Shown here in pieces: positions 59,100 through 64,000 of a DNA stretch of 64,000 nucleotides (position 1 is the stretch's first letter; every line of letters starts with the position of its first letter). Both the position numbers and the translations under genes were made by a program. The stretch is from NCBI GenBank assembly GCA_951217055.1, contig OX578279.1, positions 24,420,173-24,484,172 on the forward strand. The letters are read 5' to 3'. The stretch is from Gerris lacustris (lineage: Eukaryota > Arthropoda > Insecta > Hemiptera > Gerridae). The notes beneath the pieces are model-generated. The model had not been told where the DNA came from. It saw nothing but the letters and a program-made list of their open reading frames with translations, and did not search any database.

Positions 59100-59930
59100 A
59101 CTCATACCATTTACCAATAATTTCAATTGGAATTGCTAATTACTAAACTATTTACGTATATATGTTCACATAAGTCAACCTTCGATATTCTCAAATCACA
59201 AATATTATAATATATGTGTATAAATATATAATCATTATATAAATAATATTAAATATCAGCTTTCCCCATTCAAAAACCCATTTCAACCCATCTTATCACA
59301 ATCCACGAGGTTAAAAAAGATAAGATTTGAAGGTGAGTTATTTATCAATGAATGCCATTATTGTATATATATTTTTTTTATCGTTATGCGAACGTAATTT
59401 CTTTTATGAGTGTCATCTGTTAAAATGAGATAACTTTATCATCTTCAAAAACATTTGACAATTCATTAAATAAATAAATATGTCGTTTGAAGGCTAATCA
59501 TTGATACGGTATTATTCATTGTCAGCTATGTTTATACGTTACTATTAAAAAAAAAATGGCAATATTACAATTAATAGAAGATGTTCTTTTACTTTCAAAG
59601 CTGGGCCAAATGCAAACATCCTTTAAGATTAAATATAAATATTTATACTAGATACACTTAAAGAAAGTTTAAATTGGACACTGCTTTAAAATTTAATAAA
59701 AACAAAATTATCAAATATCCTGTTTTTAATTGATAATATTTTACTTTATTATCAAAGAAAATCCCATTTAAGGCATTAGAAATCCCATTTTTGGACTTTT
59801 TGTATTTTTAACAGAAAAAAACTAATAATGATCAAACGTAAAACGTACAGCAAACACTATTAGCAAGATTATTTTCATAAATTCTTTGATAGAGTGGTTC
59901 ACCAAAGTTTGTTCAAGACAGCGAAAATTA
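59100..59930. other. No feature recognised
   Basis: AT-rich DNA without a recognised gene. Confidence 0.35.
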
Positions 59931-59954
59931 AAGTTAAATTAAAGTTTTATTATT

Positions 59955-60000
59955 TTAGGCCTGAAGATGCCCACATATGGGCGAAATATAGCCAAAAAAA
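59955..60000 (+). repeat. CTGAAGA-hairpin-GAAA motif
   Basis: CTGAAGATGCCCACATATGG followed by GCGAAATATAGCC: the GCCCA/TGGGC stem lies between CTGAAGA and GAAA. Such motifs recur near ends of dispersed repeats; a weaker one lies at 3069-3095. Confidence 0.5.
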
Positions 60001-60118
60001 TTTAATGTAAAAATAAAATATTTTTGTTTTCATCCTTAAAGACCAAAAGCTTAAGGAAATATAATAAAGTCCTTATATTTGCTTGATCTTTTTGCAACAA
60101 AATATTTACGGCACTTGT

Positions 60119-60360
60119 TTAGATTGTTACTCCCCTTATAAAAAAATTTGAGGGGAGTAACATCTAAAGAAGGTGTACATAATGTTTTTCTTTAGATTAT
60201 TACTCCCCTTATAGATCTAGAAGTGGTATAATCCTTTGTCCCAAAGTACATTAGATTGAACATCTCTTTGCCGTAAGTTATTTAGTCAGTCATTTATATT
60301 CTAAAAAAAACTTAGGGGAGTAATAATTTAAAGAATTACTATATTTACGCAAGACTTCAA
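60119..60360 (+). repeat. Dispersed repeat R5, copy 2
   Basis: ATTGTTACTCCCCTTATA, CCAAAGTACATTAGATTGAA and GGGGAGTAATAATTTAAAG match 17475-17720 in inverted orientation. Confidence 0.6.
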
Positions 60361-60499
60361 AACAGTATTGATTTACTAACAATATTATTTTAGGATAACT
60401 ATAACTATGTATATTAGAATTTCTTTATGTGTACATCTAAGAATCTAAATTATTACAGTGGTGTATTACTGTTACAAGTTCCATAATCCATTTCATCAA

Positions 60500-61030
60500 C
60501 CATTGACATGAAATGATATGTCCACCAATTTACGGGACACATAATAGCTTCATTGAGGCCTATTATCGGACTAATGATCACATGAGATTTGAATCTACTT
60601 TAATTGTCGACATGGCGACACAATTAATATGGGACCATCTTTGGGCTAAATTCGACAAACCATCGAAAATTCTTAAAAATCGGATCAATAATTTTAAAAA
60701 TTCATATAGGCGTTAATAAAAATTGAAACATTGTGCAAATTTGGAAGATAAACTATAGACACAAAAGATTGAAATCACTATGGGGCGAACAATGCGGGCT
60801 ATTTATAACCTACAATCTAAATTTCATTAAAAACGGAAGAGTAGTTTTTTAGATAAGGGTTCACAAAAATTGTACACAGACATCACCGATAGACACGGGA
60901 CCATAATTGTTCCCTGAACGGAATATTTTAATTCGAAATTGAATATTTCTGTCATGGAATATTTGAATTCGGACACATAGAAAAGGTTCATATTACAGAT
61001 TATAAGAATAAAATATCATAAGTATGAGAG
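60500..61030 (-). repeat. Dispersed repeat R1, diverged copy
   Basis: GGGGCGAACAATGCGGGCTA, ATTTCATTAAAAACGGAAGA and AGTTTTTTAGATAAGGGTTC follow the R1 order, and the end GAGGAAGCTATGTGCCATAC equals the R1 terminus in reverse. Confidence 0.5.
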
Positions 61031-61034
61031 GAAG

Positions 61035-61685
61035 CTATGTGCCATACTATTACAATATAAGTACCGCTATTGCAATCAAAATTATGTGCTTTCGTATTTA
61101 TTTAAAAAAAATCATACTTTTATGTTATTTAGTGCTTTTCCTTTCCCTTAACATCTCTTTATTTAAGGCATTTCTTTATTATAAACAAACTAACTTTCAC
61201 TCCATTTTATTTTGTGTTATTTTTGTCTTATGTTCCTTTCACTTTAAGGCCTACATTCCTTTTTTTATCAGTAAACTTTCTTCCATTATCAATATCTTTC
61301 TACCTTTTTCTTTTTATCCAATTAACAATTAACCTGAATTCCTTTTTATACTATTTAGAGCTAGTGTCAGGTATGTATTTATAAATTGTACTTTGTTGTA
61401 TATAAAGAAATAATAAGATAAATACGTACTTTAGTTGGTTATTGGTTATAGTTATAATATAAGTTATAACTGTGATGATGTCCAACTAAAAGGGATGAAA
61501 CCAGTTTACAACAATTATAAGCTTTTTCTCCTTATTTTTTTTTTTTTTTTTACAGTAAACAGTAAGAATCTTTGATTTTTATTCACAAATATTTTCAGGT
61601 CATCCACAACCCTCTATAGTCTATACCGAACCAACTCTAAACGAGGCGGGGAGGGAGAGAAGTGAGGGAGCGGGGAGAAATGTTA
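61035..61685. other. No feature recognised
   Basis: A T-rich open frame at 61024-61332 is low-complexity hydrophobic coding potential typical of AT-rich DNA, with no domain. A poly-T run lies at 61535-61552. Confidence 0.35.
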
Positions 61686-61880
61686 TAAAAACATCCTTTG
61701 ATGTTACCGACACTCCGTGGATAACATATAACATTGTTATAAAACAAGAAAAATGTTATATAACATGGAGTTATATAACTTTTTCATCAAAAAACTTTTT
61801 TGTAACAGGTTATATAACTTCCGGCATCAAAGTTATAAAACGTGTTACACCGTGCTTTGTTATATGGTGTGGTTATATGG
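61686..61880. repeat. Cluster of GTTATATAAC-type palindromes
   Basis: AATGTTATAAAAACATCC, ATAACATATAACATTG, GTTATATAACATGGAGTT, ATATAACTTTTTC, GGTTATATAACTTCC and several TTATATGG words lie within 200 bp. TTTGATGTTACCG on the left and CGGCATCAAAGTTATAAA on the right are roughly inverted, suggesting a MITE. Confidence 0.6.
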
Positions 61881-61884
61881 TTAT

Positions 61885-63477
61885 AGCCGGGTGGCTTAAA
61901 AGTAGGAAGAATATACGTGAATCACTGAAAAATTCGAATAAATAATTTAACTATAACGTTTCTATTTTAAGATCATATACATATTTTTAATTTCCAAAAG
62001 ATTTGGTTAAAAACGATCTCATTGATTTACTAAGAAACATATTTGTCAATGTCCATTAAAAGTTGTAAGATTGCATTATGTGCTATGTGCTCATACTTCA
62101 ACAGAATCAAAAATAATTTAGTATTATTAAAACTTCCTTAACCGAATTCATGACACATTAAACAATACTTATAGTGTGTTACACGAAAAACTATTATTAT
62201 TAAAAACGCAACGACAAAGAATTAAACACCTGAAATGATGTCAGAACACTTTTACCTTTACATCATGATGAATTTATTAAAAAAGTTTTTAAATAAACTA
62301 TTTATCGAGGGGAAACACTGATAGTCAGGATATGCGGTAAGGAGAAAAAAAATAGGTTTTATTCTTGATATAAAAGATTAATGGGTAATTTTTACTCAGT
62401 TTAATAATTGAGGGGTAAAGAATAATATTGCAAGATGGTGTGATCTCATTCAGAATGAATCATAAGTAAAATAACCGGTTAGAACTGGATAAACCAGGTA
62501 CAGGTATAACAAAGTACCTAAGTTAACATTCCTAAATACTACCAGCCAGTATGACGACTCCTTCTTTACCTCAGCTGTAATAGTGACGTTTTATATTCTG
62601 CTAGGATCAGTCACCTCTGACTGGGAAAAACATTTAAAGGTGGGGAGATACCAGCCTCCTAAACACGTCATGTGTCAACTTAACGTACTAACATTTTTTA
62701 AGAATGAGTTGTGTTTTATACGAAACCGGTTTAAAATTAAAATTTTGTTTATTTATTCCACATTTTATACCCTTAATTTGTAAATTTATTAACCATTTTT
62801 TTCCCTTATACGTGTAGAATAAATACAAGGAAAAAATACTTTATGAATGAAAAAAAGCATCAACTAATGATTCTACTTCAATAGGATATTCTAATTTTAA
62901 AGTATTTTGTATTTTTTCTTCATTAGTTTTATTTTAAGAACTTGTGTTTCCCACTTGAGAAACAATACTTCGTTTTTCTTACTTAAATAAATATACCGTG
63001 GTAGTCATCAAAATAAAATAAAAAATACACCGTGGTAATCATTCCAGAAAAAAAGGAAATTCTGAAAGTCTAAATGAAGAAACTCTTAATAGCTATTTTT
63101 CTTTTTATATTAGAATTTTTCATGGAAAAATATTAAAAAAATACCAACTTAAATATCAACTAATAAAAACCACATAAAATAAGTGTTTTTATTAGAGAAT
63201 AAATAATATTATAATAAGAACAGAATTTTTTTTTTTTTGTAATTTACAACAATTATAATAAAAGATGATTGAGACATGTACGGTGTATATAGATCAAAAT
63301 GGATGACATTTATGACAAAATCACCATTGTAATGTCCTCGTTTGGACGTCATCAACTCCAAAATTGGAAAGAGATATTGATCAAATAATTTAATAAGGAG
63401 ATTGAGAAGACTCACTTGAAAGCACGAGATCTTCAGAGAAATGGTGATGGTAGTGGATCACTATAGAGAAAAAAGGC
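61885..63477. other. No feature recognised
   Basis: AT-rich DNA without a recognised gene or terminal repeat. Confidence 0.35.
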
Positions 63478-63480
63478 TAA

Positions 63481-63895
63481 AGGCTGATTTACACCTAAGT
63501 AATTAAATTTTAAGTGACTTAATTTTTAGTAAGCGTTTACACGTTTTCCACTTAATATTTTGTTAAGCTCTTTAGTTCGCTTCGAAATGGTGTCCAATAT
63601 AAACATTTCTAACCCAATAAAACGTTTCTAAATAATATATAAACAAAGATCTACTAATCTATAAGCGAGGCTCTGCCAAACTTGTGCATTTAACTTAATT
63701 TCGCATGTCCAGTGATTAGCCACGCCCACCTACTAAACCGAAAATAGAAATAATTCTATTCTACTTTTCTACTTGCACACTAAATTTTAACTTGCTACTT
63801 ATAACTAAATTCTTTGTTTTCATGCATTAATTCCCTTCAAATTTTGTAAATATTTAGTTAAATTACTTAATAACTTAATAAGTGTAAATCAGCCT
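63481..63895. mobile_element. PIF/Harbinger-type (Tourist-like) MITE
   Basis: The left end AGGCTGATTTACACCTAAGT and the reverse complement of the right end, AGGCTGATTTACACTTATTA, share a near-perfect 15-16-bp TIR. TAA flanks both sides (63478-63480 and 63896-63898), the 3-bp duplication typical of PIF/Harbinger. The 415-bp interior is non-coding. Confidence 0.85.
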
Positions 63896-64000
63896 TAAGC
63901 ATGCACTGATGATGAGTACCATAAAGATCAACAGACGAAAAGATTATAAGTTGAATACTTAAGTTTTATATATTATTATATTGTATGAATATTCAATCTT

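Noticed and set aside
61024..61332. 102-codon hydrophobic ORF
   Set aside because: T-rich low-complexity sequence; Phe/Ile/Leu/Tyr composition reflects base composition.

Overview
The window looks like AT-rich, repeat-laden DNA from an invertebrate animal, most likely an arthropod and probably an insect. Coding exons are short and widely spaced, with GT/AG splice sites. One exon belongs to the ionotropic receptor/glutamate receptor family and another to the CIS/SOCS2-type SOCS family. The rest is dominated by cut-and-paste DNA transposons, MITEs, tRNA-derived SINEs, microsatellites and G homopolymers. No bacterial, CRISPR or operon-like features are present, and I cannot name the species.

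Only two stretches look like parts of functional host genes, both on the minus strand: an internal receptor exon at 17129-17343 (first membrane segment plus pore loop), and the last coding exon of a SOCS-family signalling inhibitor at 53635-54198 (SH2 domain plus SOCS box). The other exons of both genes are outside the window or were not recognised, so much of the intervening DNA may be intron or intergenic sequence.

Layout: 0-7 kb holds a hAT-type end, a recombinase-related repeat with a perfect 23-bp hairpin, a small CAGTGGTTCCC hAT MITE, and a SINE split by a hAT element. 8.9-16.6 kb holds dispersed repeats and a nested TIR element. 17-20 kb holds the receptor exon, a SINE, tandem repeats and a (TA)n tract. 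21-24.7 kb holds two more recombinase-repeat copies and a pogo-type element with a zinc-finger remnant. 27-34.4 kb holds SINEs, a TA-flanked TIR element with an internal foldback, and a clean hAT element. 35-38.5 kb holds (TA)n and a deleted mariner. 39-43 kb holds an unexplained GC-richer block, a 24-bp minisatellite and a possible structured RNA. 45.5-50 kb holds an ACAATAA array, a retroposed three-way-junction RNA, and a 2.7-kb hAT element carrying a 62-bp satellite. 50-54.2 kb is AT-rich DNA ending in the SOCS exon. 54.3-59.1 kb is a composite of hAT-like ends and poly-G runs. 59-64 kb holds further repeats and a clean Harbinger-type MITE.

Target-site duplications, terminal repeats and nesting are read directly from the sequence; superfamily assignments rest on general knowledge of these elements. 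No database search or folding program was run.
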